Assembly: GCF_001189535.1 (NCBI RefSeq)
Contig: NZ_CP012070.1
Location: forward strand, 2,914,001-2,978,000
DNA from: Arsenicicoccus sp. oral taxon 190
GTDB taxonomy: Bacteria > Actinomycetota > Actinomycetes > Actinomycetales > Dermatophilaceae
DNA: 64,000 nucleotides
Direction of reading: 5' to 3'
Shown: one piece after another, positions 29,285-38,252 of the stretch
How the letters are laid out: each line of letters begins with the position of its first letter
Numbering within the stretch: the first letter of the stretch is position 1
Position numbers and translations under genes: made by a program
The notes under the pieces: generated by a model
What the model saw: the letters and a program-made list of their open reading frames with translations, nothing else
The model's database searches: none
Told to the model about the DNA's origin: nothing

Positions 29285-30625
29285 ATGACCCCCGAGGCCT
29301 ACGCCGAGGTGGTGCCGCTGACCGGCAGCACGCCCCGGCGACCACCTGAGGTGCACGACGCCCTCGCCGGCGCCCCTCCGCAGGAGGTCGAGCCGGAGAG
29401 CCTGGCTGGGGTCCTGCACCTCATCCGCCAGGTCGAGAGCGGCGAGGACCCGACCCATGCCGTCGAGCAGCTCGCCCTGCTGGAGCGGATCCGGCACGCC
29501 GCCGGGGCGGCCCAGCTGAGGATCATGCTGGGGCTCGAGACGACCCGCCGCGCGGAGCAGGGCACGCCCGCAGACCGGACCCCGGCCGGCCTGGCCGCCG
29601 AGGTCGGGCTGGCCACGCGCGCCTCGGCAGGGTCCGCGTCCCGGCGGCTCGGCCTCGCCCGCACCCTGCGCGAGGACCTGCCCCACTGCGACCTGCTGCA
29701 CGCCGCCGGACTCATGGACGAGGCCACCGCTGCCCAGGTGGTGATCGCTCTGGCCCCGCTCGGGCGCATGGACCGGCTGCGGGCCGACCAGGACCTCGCC
29801 GCCGAGCTGCCCGCTCTGACGTGGGCCCAGGCGGGCAAGCGGGCGCGGGCGATCGCCTACGCGCTCGACCCCGAGGCCGCGGTGCGAGCTGCTGCGAGGG
29901 CCGCCGCGGACCGCTACGTCACGACCAGGCCCGCGCCCGACTGCATGGTGCGCCTCACCGCCCTGCTCCCCGTCAAGGAGGGAGTGGCGGTGCACGCGGC
30001 CCTGATCAAGGCTGCCGCCGCACCGCGACCGCCCGAGGACGAGCGCACCCGCTCGCAGGTTATGGCGGACACCCTGGTCGAGCCCGTGACGGGGCGGTCC
30101 TCCGCGGCGATCAGCGTCGAGGTGGGGCTCATCATGACCGACCGCGCCATGCTCGACGGGGCGGACGACCCCGCGACCGTCCCCGGCTACGGCCCCATCC
30201 CCGCGCCGCTCGCTCGTGCGCTGGTGCTCGGCGCCACGCCGGGTGACGGAGCCGCCGCTCAGGGGTGCCGGGAGGCCAGCGTGTGGCTGCGTCGGCTCTA
30301 CACCGACCCCGAGACCGGTGAGCTGGCCGCCATCGACGCGAGGCGACGATCCGTCACCGGGATCGTCCGCCGCCTGGTCGTATGGCGCGACGGGACCTGT
30401 CGCGTCCCCTACTGCGACGCGCCCATCCGACACGTCGACCACATCGATCCCTACGCCCAGGGTGGCGTCACCAGTGCCGACAACGCGGTCGGCATGTGCG
30501 AGGCGCACAACTACGCGATGGAGGCTCCCGGGTTCGCCCGACATCTCGACCGGGACGGCGTCCTCACCGTGATCACCCCGACCGGCACCCGGCACACCTC
30601 CCCACCCCGCAAGGCGACCGGCTAG
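29285..30625 (+). CDS. DUF222 / HNH endonuclease domain protein (13E12 repeat family type)
   Basis: The 446-residue protein has an N-terminal helical DUF222 region (about residues 40-330) and a C-terminal HNH nuclease: CRVPYCDAPIRHVDHIDPYAQGG, here seen as CRVPYC, HVDHIDPYAQGG and NAVGMCEAHN, with paired cysteines for structural zinc and the HVDH catalytic core. Such proteins occur in many copies in actinobacteria and resemble the mycobacterial 13E12 family; their role is uncertain. GAGGAG lies six bases before the ATG. It sits directly after cobIJ and interrupts the cobalamin genes. Confidence 0.9.
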   Translation: MTPEAYAEVVPLTGSTPRRPPEVHDALAGAPPQEVEPESLAGVLHLIRQVESGEDPTHAVEQLALLERIRHAAGAAQLRIMLGLETTRRAEQGTPADRTPAGLAAEVGLATRASAGSASRRLGLARTLREDLPHCDLLHAAGLMDEATAAQVVIALAPLGRMDRLRADQDLAAELPALTWAQAGKRARAIAYALDPEAAVRAAARAAADRYVTTRPAPDCMVRLTALLPVKEGVAVHAALIKAAAAPRPPEDERTRSQVMADTLVEPVTGRSSAAISVEVGLIMTDRAMLDGADDPATVPGYGPIPAPLARALVLGATPGDGAAAQGCREASVWLRRLYTDPETGELAAIDARRRSVTGIVRRLVVWRDGTCRVPYCDAPIRHVDHIDPYAQGGVTSADNAVGMCEAHNYAMEAPGFARHLDRDGVLTVITPTGTRHTSPPRKATG

Positions 30626-30797
30626 ACAGGAGGGCCAGGGAGACAGGACGACCAGAGTGACGGGGCAACCGGCCAGACAGCACGATCAGAGTGGCCGGGT
30701 GGACGGGGCACGGGATGGACATGGCACCGGCCAGACGAGGGGACCCCGACGGGCCCGGCGGCCGGACAACGTCGGCGACTCCCGCCAGCCGCTCCGC

Positions 30798-30803
30798 TAG
30801 CGT
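30798..30803 (+). promoter_or_regulatory. TAGCGT -10 element of the DinB gene
   Basis: TAGCGT is followed by seven bases and the ATG at 30811, predicting a leaderless message. Confidence 0.4.
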
Positions 30804-30810
30804 TCCTGGC

Positions 30811-31347
30811 ATGCCCACTCACCACGTCGTCCCCGAGCGCGCGGACGAGCGCGTCGACCCGCCCAAGCTCGCCGACGAGCGCGAGAGCCTCGACAGCTGG
30901 CTCGAGCTCTACCGCGAGACGGTGCTGCACAAGGTGGCCGGCCTCGACGGCGAGCAGCTGGCCCGACGTTCGGTCCCGCCGTCGAGCCTGAGCCTGCTGG
31001 GCGTCATACGGCACCTGACCGAGGTCGAGGAGTACTGGCTGGGGGTGGTGCTCCTTGGCGACGACGTCCCCGACCGCTACTGCACCCCGGACCGACCCGA
31101 GGCGGACTTCGAGGACGGGACTGCGGCGTCGGCCGAGGGGGACGTGGCCGCGTACGTCGCGCAGCTGGAGGTCTCGCGCTCTGCTCAGGCGAGCTGGTCC
31201 GACCTGGACGGGCCGGTCCGCGGGCTGCGGCGCGGCGAGCAGGTCAACCTGCGGTGGATCCTGGTGCACCTCATCGAGGAGTACGCCCGTCACCTCGGCC
31301 ACATGGATCTGCTCCGCGAGGCCATCGACGGCCGGACGGGCTACTGA
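30811..31347 (+). CDS. DinB-superfamily protein (DUF664 type)
   Basis: The 178-residue helical protein contains SLLGVIRHLTEVEEYWLGVVL and WILVHLIEEYARHLGHMDLLREAIDG (read here in parts: GVIRHLTEVEEYW, HLIEEYARHLGHMDLL). The spaced histidines are the metal-binding triad of the DinB/mycothiol-transferase-like fold. Members are thiol-dependent transferases in mycothiol or bacillithiol organisms, but this one's substrate is unknown. The ATG at 30811 follows a -10 element and lacks a Shine-Dalgarno. It has no operon partner. Confidence 0.85.
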   Translation: MPTHHVVPERADERVDPPKLADERESLDSWLELYRETVLHKVAGLDGEQLARRSVPPSSLSLLGVIRHLTEVEEYWLGVVLLGDDVPDRYCTPDRPEADFEDGTAASAEGDVAAYVAQLEVSRSAQASWSDLDGPVRGLRRGEQVNLRWILVHLIEEYARHLGHMDLLREAIDGRTGY

Positions 31348-31389
31348 TCCGGTCGACCCGGACCAGCAGCCCGTCCTTTGCCGCGTCGG

Positions 31390-32271
31390 TCAGGCGCGCA
31401 GCCGCTCGACCGACGCCTTGACGTTGTGGATCATCGGGTGCAGCTGACCGACCGGACCGCCCGGCTCGGTGTCCCAGTTGTTGTCCTGGCCGACGACGTC
31501 CATGATCACCAGGCCGACCCGGTTGCCGTCGCGGTAGACCCCATAGGACTCGAAGATCCCGTAGTCCTGGCCCGGGTGCGAGCCGTCGACCGGGCGCATG
31601 ATCTCGGTCCAGCCGGCGTGGCCGACCCGCGTGCGCACGTCGTGCCACGTCGGCCGCTGCCGGTGCCCGACGTCCCCCGCCGTCAGGGCACACCTGTCGA
31701 TCTGCGTCCGGATGTGGCGTTCGGCGGCGACGGCCGATGCCCGGTCGGGCAGCTGGAAGGCCATGGCCTCGGCCTTCTGGCCGTCGTTGCCGATGTGATA
31801 GCTGCGGCCGACCTCGTCGTGCGACACCCACACCCCCTGCAGGCAGGGCGAGAACTCCAGGTTGGTCTTGCCGTCGTCGGGAGCGGAGATCTTCCAGTCC
31901 CCGGCGCGGTGCCACCACATGTCGCGCTTGGCCGGCAGGTTGGCGAGGGTCATGTGGGCGCCCGTCGTGGTGGCGCGCGTGGTCGCGGCCTTGGGGGTGG
32001 CCGACGGTGCGGCCGAGGACGAGCTCGCAGCGGCCCGACCCGTGGCGGACGGCACGGACGAGGTGGCGGCGGGCGTCCCGGACGAGCTGGCGGCCGGGGC
32101 CGCGGACACGTTGGCGGCCGACGCTGCGCTCGAGCTGGCGGCCGGGGCCGCGGATGCGCTGATGGCCGACGCTGCCGGCGAGTCGGCCGTGGTGGCAGAC
32201 GTGGCCGTGCCGCAGGCCGTCAGGGATGCCAGGACGGCGCCGGTCGCGATGCGAAGTGCGGTCGCACGCAT
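31390..32271 (-). CDS. Putative lipoprotein with Ala/Ser-rich linker, unknown function
   Basis: The 293-residue precursor has a lipoprotein signal (AVLASLTACGTA, Cys about 20), a long low-complexity Ala/Ser linker (to about residue 110) containing a 48-bp tandem duplication, and a C-terminal globular domain (about 115-293) with two cysteines (FSPCLQGVWV, QIDRCALTAGD) that probably pair. The domain resembles extracytoplasmic sensor-like lipoproteins of actinobacteria, but no family is confidently recognised. ATG at 32271 precedes the signal; a longer upstream frame was rejected. No operon partner is visible. Confidence 0.75.
   Translation of the reverse strand: MRATALRIATGAVLASLTACGTATSATTADSPAASAISASAAPAASSSAASAANVSAAPAASSSGTPAATSSVPSATGRAAASSSSAAPSATPKAATTRATTTGAHMTLANLPAKRDMWWHRAGDWKISAPDDGKTNLEFSPCLQGVWVSHDEVGRSYHIGNDGQKAEAMAFQLPDRASAVAAERHIRTQIDRCALTAGDVGHRQRPTWHDVRTRVGHAGWTEIMRPVDGSHPGQDYGIFESYGVYRDGNRVGLVIMDVVGQDNNWDTEPGGPVGQLHPMIHNVKASVERLRA
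32084..32179 (-). repeat. Two 48-bp tandem units in the lipoprotein linker
   Basis: Units 32084-32131 and 32132-32179 share a 23-bp identical core and keep the frame, encoding repeated SAAPAASSS segments. Confidence 0.75.
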
Positions 32272-32461
32272 GTGTTTTCCCCCTGTGCGTTCTTGAACCG
32301 GCGGGATCGCCTGACTCTGCCCTGACGACGACCGGAGCCCCCTGTCCGAGTTGCACGCCAGGAGCCATGACTTCTCCCGGCGTGCTGGGAGTTGCGCCGC
32401 ATCAGTGACCCACATCCCCAGACGCTGGACGTCACCTGGATGCCTCGCTGTCCGGCCCGGG

Positions 32462-32467
32462 CACAAT
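32462..32467 (+). promoter_or_regulatory. CACAAT -10 element of the methyltransferase gene
   Basis: CACAAT is followed by seven bases and the ATG at 32475. An in-frame ATG at 32466 overlaps this hexamer and is less likely to be the start. Confidence 0.45.
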
Positions 32468-32474
32468 GGCGGTC

Positions 32475-33128
32475 ATGACGCAGCAGGACGAGCACCACCA
32501 CCAGGGCCGGCCGATGGCGCAGACCGCGCAGGACTGGGACGAGAGATACTCCGGCGAGCAGGTGTGGAGCGGCAACCCCAACGAGGCCCTCGTCACCGAG
32601 GCCCGGGACCTCGCTCCCGGCCGCGCCCTGGACGTCGGGTGCGGCGAGGGGGCCGACAGCGTGTGGCTCGCCGGCCAGGGCTGGGACGTGACCGCATTGG
32701 ACATCTCCACCAAGGCGGTCGAGCGCGCCACCGCCGCCGCCCGCCAGGCCGGTATGTCGATCACCGGGGTCGCCGCGCCCCTGCTGGAGGCCGACCTCGA
32801 GCCGGCGTCGTTCGACCTGGTCAGCGTCTTGTACCCAGCTCTCGAGGCCACCCTGAACCGGGCCGCCGAGCACCGTCTGAGCGATCTCGTTGCCCCCGGC
32901 GGCACGCTGCTCGTGGTGCACCACGCCGACATCGACCGCGAGCGGTCCCTCTCCCATGGCTTCGACCCGGACGACTACGTGGGCCCCGACGACGTGGCCG
33001 AGGTGCTCGACGACTCCTGGCAGGTGGTCACGCGGGAGCGCCGTGAGCGCGACGTGGCCGCCGGAGCAGGCGCCCACCACCACCGCGACATCGTCCTGCG
33101 GGCCCGGCGACGCACCTCCGCCGATTGA
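32475..33128 (+). CDS. TehB-like class I SAM-dependent methyltransferase
   Basis: The 217-residue protein has the sequence WDERYSGEQVWSGNPN near the start, motif I ALDVGCGEGADSVWLAGQG, VTALDIS for the SAM ribose contact, and FDLVSVLYPAL and LVAPGGTLLVVHH downstream. This matches the tellurite-resistance/TehB-like methyltransferase group common in actinobacteria, often annotated for small toxic substrates. The true substrate is unknown. The start at 32475 rests on the leaderless reading. Its end converges on a minus-strand membrane protein gene. Confidence 0.88.
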   Translation: MTQQDEHHHQGRPMAQTAQDWDERYSGEQVWSGNPNEALVTEARDLAPGRALDVGCGEGADSVWLAGQGWDVTALDISTKAVERATAAARQAGMSITGVAAPLLEADLEPASFDLVSVLYPALEATLNRAAEHRLSDLVAPGGTLLVVHHADIDRERSLSHGFDPDDYVGPDDVAEVLDDSWQVVTRERRERDVAAGAGAHHHRDIVLRARRRTSAD

Positions 33129-33152
33129 GCTGGCAAGCCCGGTCGAGCACGA

Positions 33153-33653
33153 TCAGCCGGGGCCGGTCGGACCGAGCGGGGCGTCCACCCACCGGTGCGC
33201 TGCGGCCACCCGATGCACCGCGGCGCCGGACAGCGGGATCAGCGCGAACGGCTCGCCGTCGCGGATCGGTGTCGCCCACAGCAGGTCACCGAACTCCACG
33301 CCTGGCGGGATGCTGACGGGCAGCCACGCCTGGCCTGCGTTGTCCCGCAGGATCCGTTTGCCGGACGGCCGGTGCTGCTCGTAGCGCACGTGGTGCAGCT
33401 GCCTGACCGCGGAGAACTGCGTCGGCGACGTCCTCCGTCGGTGACGGGTCCGCAGACCGACGAACACCAGCGCGAGTCCGGCCACGACGCCGGCCACGAC
33501 ATAGGGCTCGATCGCTCCCCGCACCAGGTCGAGACCTCCACGCACCACGAGGTAGGCCCCGAGCGCCACCAGCCCCAGGTCCGCGAGATGCTTCCTCGCC
33601 GGCCGGGGGCGCGTCAGGAGGACGAGGGCGTCGTCGTGGTGGAGAGCGGACAC
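33153..33653 (-). CDS. Hypothetical membrane protein
   Basis: The 166-residue protein has two hydrophobic segments (LGLVALGAYLVVRGGLDLV and VVAGVVAGLALVFVGL, about residues 27-70), a basic stretch (RTRHRRRTS) and a soluble C-terminal domain of beta character (LHHVRYEQHRPSGKRI, GEPFALIPLSG). No family is recognised. The start is a GTG at 33653, 28 bases after the lysX stop, so it may be co-transcribed with lysX. No catalytic motif is visible. Confidence 0.6.
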   Translation of the reverse strand: MSALHHDDALVLLTRPRPARKHLADLGLVALGAYLVVRGGLDLVRGAIEPYVVAGVVAGLALVFVGLRTRHRRRTSPTQFSAVRQLHHVRYEQHRPSGKRILRDNAGQAWLPVSIPPGVEFGDLLWATPIRDGEPFALIPLSGAAVHRVAAAHRWVDAPLGPTGPG

Positions 33654-33681
33654 GTCGATGATGCAGCCCGGGGGTGCGGCC

Positions 33682-36600
33682 TCAGCCGCGTTCGCTTGGC
33701 TTGGTGAAGGGGAAGGCCAGCGTGGCGCGGATGTTGGCCCCGGTCAGCATCATCACGAGCCGGTCCACGCCGATCCCGAGGCCCCCGGTGGGAGGCATGG
33801 CGTACTCCAGCGCGGTGAGGAAGCCTTCGTCGATCTCCATGGCCTCCGGGTCGCCCGCGGCGGCCTTGTAGGACTGCTCGGTGAGCCGGTTGCGCTGGTC
33901 CACGGGGTCGACGAGCTCGCTGTAGGCCGTGCCGATCTCCGCGCCGAAGGCCACGAGGTCCCACCGCTCGGACAGTCGCGGGTCGGTGCGGTGGGTGCGG
34001 GTCAGTGGCGAGGTCTCGAGCGGGAAGTCGGTGTAGAAGGTCGGGAACGTCGTCTGGCCCTCGACGAGCTCGTCGTAGAGCTCCAGGACGATCTCGCCCG
34101 AGGTCATGGCCGACGTGTGGTGCACGCCGTGACGGTCCGCGACCGCGCGGACCTCCTCGACCGTGGAGGCGGAGGTCAGCTCCACGCCGGACGCCCGCGA
34201 GACCGCCTCGTGGACGCTGACGACGGGCCACTCGCCGTCGAGCCGGATCCGGTCGACCGTGCCGTCGGCGCCGGGCCGCACCGCCACCGGCTCGCCGTGG
34301 ACGGCCGCAGCGACCTCGATGATCAGCTCCCGGGTCAGCTCCCGCATGGTGTTGTAGTCGCCGTGGGCGGCATACGCCTCCACCGAGGTGAACTCCGGGT
34401 TGTGCGTGGCGTCCGCCCCCTCGTTGCGGAAGTTGCGGTTGAGCTCGAAGATGCGGTCCATCCCGCCCACGCACAGGTGCTTGAGGAAGAGCTCGGGCGC
34501 GATGCGCAGGTAGAGGTCGGCGTCGTAGGCGTTGATGTGCGTGCGGAAGGGCCGCGCGCTCGCGCCCCCGTGGACCGCCTGCAGCATGGGGGTCTCGACC
34601 TCCATGTAGCCCCGCTGTGCGAACCCGTGCCGGATCGCCGCGACCGCGCGGGACCGGGCCTGCAGCATCAGCGTGGACTCGCGGTTGACGATGAGGTCGA
34701 GGTAGCGCTGCCGCACCCGCGCCTCGGGGTTGGTGAAGCCGGTGCGGGAGTCCGGGATGGGGCGCAGGCACTTGGAGGCCATCGCCCACGAGGTCACGAG
34801 CACCGACGGCTCGCCGTTGCGGCTGCGGCCGACCGGCCCGGTCAGGGACACGTGGTCACCGACATCGACCGTATGCCGCCACAGCGCAAGCAGCTGCGGC
34901 TCGACGACGTCCCGCTCGAGGACGCCCTGGATGTGCGCGCCGTGCTCCTCGACGACGCAGAAGACGACGCCGCCGAGGTCGCGCACCGAGCGGACGCGCC
35001 CGGTCACGGACACCGGGTGCGACGCGCCGTCGCGGCCGACCTGGGCCAGCGCCTGCCCGACCGAGCAGGTGCGCGGCACCCCGACCGGGTAGGGCTCCAT
35101 CCCGGCGTCCCGGAGGACGTCGAGCTTGTCGAGGCGCACCTTCTGCTGCTCGCTGACGCGCCGGGTCGGGCTGGGCGGGGTGAGCAGCTCACGGTCCTGG
35201 TCGATGATGAGGTCGGCCAGCGGCCGGGGCTCGGCCCCGTCCACGACCACGAGGTCCTCGCCGGTCCGCGACACGTGGATCGCCCGCCCCGGCAGGAAGC
35301 CCTCCGCGACGCCGGCGGCCAGCCCGATCTGCGGCAGCACCGACGCGGACTCGAAGCAGACGAACCGCGGCTCCCAGCGCGGGAGGTACTTCGCGTTGGC
35401 CTCGTAGAGCGACTCCAGCTGCCAGAACCGGCTCGCGAGGTTGAGGATCCGGTCCGCGACCCGCACCCCGAGCCCGGCGCCCACCTTGTCGGCGCCGGAG
35501 AAGACCGAGCGGAACATCGCGAAGTTGAGGGAGACGTGGCGCACCCCGAGGTCGGGGGCCGCGTCGACCAGCGCCGCCACCATGGCCTCGTTGACGCCGT
35601 TGACGGCGGACGGGGAGCGGCGCATGAGGTCCAGGGAGAGGCCGCGGGTGCCCCACGGCACGAAGGACTGCACGGCGATGATCTGACCCTCGGCGTCGCG
35701 CACGACCACCGCGACGTTGCGGCCGTCGCTGCGGTCGCCCATGCGGTTGAGCGCCATGGAGAAGCCGCGGTCCGGCCCCTCGCCGCGCCACTCGTCGGCG
35801 AGCCGGGTGATCTCGGCGAGGGTGTCCGCGGACAGGTCCGCGTGCCGCGAGACCGTCACCGAGCAGCCGGCGTCCCGGACCCGGGCCACGGCCCGCTTGA
35901 CGGGGCGCATGGCGCGCCCCTCGAGGCTGAACTGGTCGACGTCGATGACGGCCTCGTCGCCCAGGGTGCGAGCCCGCAGCCCGGCCTCGACATACGCCCT
36001 CGCACCGGTCTCGGAGGCGGACAGCACCCCGGCGTGCCAGGCGTGGTGCCGGGTGTGCTCCAGCCAGGCGCGGATCGCCTTGGGCCAGGCCTCGACGGGC
36101 CCGACCGGGTCGCCGGAGGCCAGGCACACCGGCCCCACGACGCGGTAGGTGACCGCGGCCGTGCCGTCGGGGGCGAAGACCACCGACTTGTCCCGGCGGG
36201 TCGCGAAGTAGGACAGCGAGTCGAGGTCGCCGTTGCGGGCGAGCAGCCCGCGGAGGGCGAGCTCGTCGCGGTCGGACATCAGGTCGGCCCGCCGCGCCGA
36301 GTGCAGGAAGCGCCAGATCGCGATCAGCAGCACCGCTGCCGCGAGGACCCCGGCCAGCGTGGCCAGCCAGGCGGACGCGCTGTGCGCCGTCGGCTGCAGC
36401 CCCAGCGGCAGCGAGAAGCCGAGCGTCGCCTGGATCGTCCACCACAGCGCCTCGCTCGGGCCCGACAGGTTGCCGTGCGCGACCCACGACAGGGCGAAGA
36501 CCAGGGCGATCACCGCGAGCAGGCCGCCGATCAGGATGATCAGCGACTCGCGCAAGGACCCCACCGGCCGGTGCGCCGGGAAGGCGGCCCGCTTGCGCCA

Positions 36601-37026
36601 GAAGATGATGAGGAGCACGGCGCTGGTGATCGCGCTGATGACGGAGATGGCGATGTAGACGTCCAGCGAGCTCTCGTCGCCAGGGCTCACCTCCGTGGCG
36701 ATCTCACCGTAGGCCGCGGCCAGGAAGCCCAGCCCCGAGACGTAGACGACGACGCTGAACGCCTCGACGAGCATGGCGATGACCCACGCCACGCGCAGCC
36801 CCCGACGCAGCGCCTCCCCCACGATGAGCAGCAGCGCGGCCAGGAAGAGGTTGGGACCCGTCGGCACCCCGAGGATCCCGAACGCCTCGTCCACCCACGT
36901 CGGCCAGTCGAACCGCTGCAGGAAGATGCTCAGCACCGACCAGATCGCCCCCCAGGTGACGACCGCTCCGGCGACCTTGGGCAGTCGGCTCATGACAGCT
37001 CCCCGCCTCTGACTACTCTGTGTCAT
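33682..37026 (-). CDS. lysX: Bifunctional lysylphosphatidylglycerol synthetase/lysine--tRNA ligase
   Basis: The 1114-residue protein has six to seven N-terminal membrane helices (to about 240), a DUF2156 transferase domain (about 250-580) and a C-terminal class II lysyl-tRNA synthetase: OB fold (VTGRVRSVRDLGG), motif 2 FELNRNFRNEGADATHNPEF and motif 3 GLGIGVDRLVMML. It charges lysine and transfers it to phosphatidylglycerol, raising resistance to cationic peptides, as in Mycobacterium LysX. ATG 37026 fits a TAGGGT -10 element seven bases upstream; an internal ATG at 36993 with GGGGAG may also be used. Confidence 0.95.
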   Translation of the reverse strand: MTQSSQRRGAVMSRLPKVAGAVVTWGAIWSVLSIFLQRFDWPTWVDEAFGILGVPTGPNLFLAALLLIVGEALRRGLRVAWVIAMLVEAFSVVVYVSGLGFLAAAYGEIATEVSPGDESSLDVYIAISVISAITSAVLLIIFWRKRAAFPAHRPVGSLRESLIILIGGLLAVIALVFALSWVAHGNLSGPSEALWWTIQATLGFSLPLGLQPTAHSASAWLATLAGVLAAAVLLIAIWRFLHSARRADLMSDRDELALRGLLARNGDLDSLSYFATRRDKSVVFAPDGTAAVTYRVVGPVCLASGDPVGPVEAWPKAIRAWLEHTRHHAWHAGVLSASETGARAYVEAGLRARTLGDEAVIDVDQFSLEGRAMRPVKRAVARVRDAGCSVTVSRHADLSADTLAEITRLADEWRGEGPDRGFSMALNRMGDRSDGRNVAVVVRDAEGQIIAVQSFVPWGTRGLSLDLMRRSPSAVNGVNEAMVAALVDAAPDLGVRHVSLNFAMFRSVFSGADKVGAGLGVRVADRILNLASRFWQLESLYEANAKYLPRWEPRFVCFESASVLPQIGLAAGVAEGFLPGRAIHVSRTGEDLVVVDGAEPRPLADLIIDQDRELLTPPSPTRRVSEQQKVRLDKLDVLRDAGMEPYPVGVPRTCSVGQALAQVGRDGASHPVSVTGRVRSVRDLGGVVFCVVEEHGAHIQGVLERDVVEPQLLALWRHTVDVGDHVSLTGPVGRSRNGEPSVLVTSWAMASKCLRPIPDSRTGFTNPEARVRQRYLDLIVNRESTLMLQARSRAVAAIRHGFAQRGYMEVETPMLQAVHGGASARPFRTHINAYDADLYLRIAPELFLKHLCVGGMDRIFELNRNFRNEGADATHNPEFTSVEAYAAHGDYNTMRELTRELIIEVAAAVHGEPVAVRPGADGTVDRIRLDGEWPVVSVHEAVSRASGVELTSASTVEEVRAVADRHGVHHTSAMTSGEIVLELYDELVEGQTTFPTFYTDFPLETSPLTRTHRTDPRLSERWDLVAFGAEIGTAYSELVDPVDQRNRLTEQSYKAAAGDPEAMEIDEGFLTALEYAMPPTGGLGIGVDRLVMMLTGANIRATLAFPFTKPSERG

Positions 37027-37033
37027 GCCGCGT

Positions 37034-37039
37034 ACCCTA
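37034..37039 (-). promoter_or_regulatory. TAGGGT -10 element of lysX
   Basis: TAGGGT on the minus strand is followed by seven bases and the ATG at 37026, predicting a leaderless lysX message. Confidence 0.45.
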
Positions 37040-37149
37040 TTGACTCCACGACCTCGGACCTATCAGTTCGGGGACGCGTCACGCGGGCAAGTGGTTGAGG
37101 GCCGGACGAAGGTCGCGCTCGACGAGGCGGCCCTGGGGAGGAACACTGC

Positions 37150-38252
37150 ATGGACTAGCGACACCACCTGCGCGAGCAGCTGCGCCGACGGGGCCTGCCG
37201 CTCGTGCTGGAGCCGGCCGCCCGCCGTGAGGGCCTGCTCGGACGCTGCTACCCGGCGCTGCTGGCCCTGGCGGTAGGGCTCGGGTCCATCGCGCTGGCGG
37301 ACACGGCCTTCGCCGGGCTGGAGGGTGACGACTACTACCTCCCGGACAACGACCCCCGCCTGCTCACCCTCACCATCGCGATGCTGGTGCTCGCGGCGAG
37401 CCCGGTCCTGTGGTGGCTGGCGTGGCTGGTGCGCCGCTGGGTCCCGCCGATGGCCGCACGGTCACGGCACTCGTGGCGACGGCGGCGATCGTCATACAGC
37501 CCTTGCTCCCCGCCCTGGCGCAGGGTCCGACGATGGTGGAACGCATCGTGCTGGTCCTGGTCACGCTCCTCGCCGGCTACTGGGGTCTGGGGTCCATGCT
37601 GAGCTGGGCCGCGCGTCGCTCCTGGCGCGAGCTGTCCAGCCTGGGCCCGCTGCTGAGCCGGGTGCTGCCGCTGCTGATGATCACCGTGCTGTTCTGCTTC
37701 TACAACGCCGAGATCTGGCAGGTCGCCGCCCAGCTGTCGATGCAGCGCACCTGGGCCGCGTTCGCCGTGATGGGGCTGCTCGGCGTCGCGCTCGCCGTGG
37801 TCAACACCCGCGACGAGCTGCAGCGGGTCATCCACCACCACCACGAGGACCTCGACCACGACGAGCACCCGCTGCAGCGCGCCGAGCGCTTCAGCGTGCT
37901 GCTGGTCAGCGTCATGGTGACGCTCATCCCGGTCACGCTGCTCGCCGTGGTGGTCTTCTGCTTCTTCGTGGCGTTCGGGCAGCTCTCGGTGTCGGCGGAG
38001 ACGGCCAAGCAGTGGATCGGCGCCGCACCCGCGAAGTTCGACGGTCCCCTCGCCCCGCTGCCGATCACCCGGCCGCTCGTGCAGGTGTGCCTGATGCTGT
38101 CGGCGTTCTGCTCGCTCAGCTTCATCGCCACCGCCGGGGTCGACCCCGCCTACCGCGCGGCGTTCGTCGAGCCGATCCTCGACGAGGTCCGTGACAACCT
38201 GGACGTGCGGGACGCCTACCTCGAGGCCCGCCGCTCCGAGCCGACCCCGTGA
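37150..38252 (+). pseudogene. Broken multi-pass membrane protein (nonsense codon plus frameshift)
   Basis: A GGGGAGGA Shine-Dalgarno precedes ATG 37150, but the third codon is TAG (37156-37158). In the same frame a protein-like sequence continues (HHLREQLRRRGLPLVLEP, a helix at LLTLTIAMLVLAASPVLWWL) until about 37455. There the homologous-looking reading shifts by one base into another frame (TVTALVATAAIVIQPLLP), which runs to the stop at 38252 with four further helices. The parts together would give about 366 residues. The C-terminal piece might be translated alone from ATG 37410. The end overlaps the LssY_C gene by four bases, implying a former operon partner. Confidence 0.65.

Noticed and set aside
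29285..30625. DUF222/HNH gene considered as a homing endonuclease or prophage gene
   Set aside because: No intron, intein, integrase, phage gene or attachment repeats are nearby; such genes are common chromosomal paralogs in actinobacteria.
33658..37098. A plus-strand open frame of more than 1100 codons opposite lysX
   Set aside because: It is antisense to a clear LysX, has Arg/Ala/Gly/His-rich composition and no domain; such frames are normal mirrors in very GC-rich genes.
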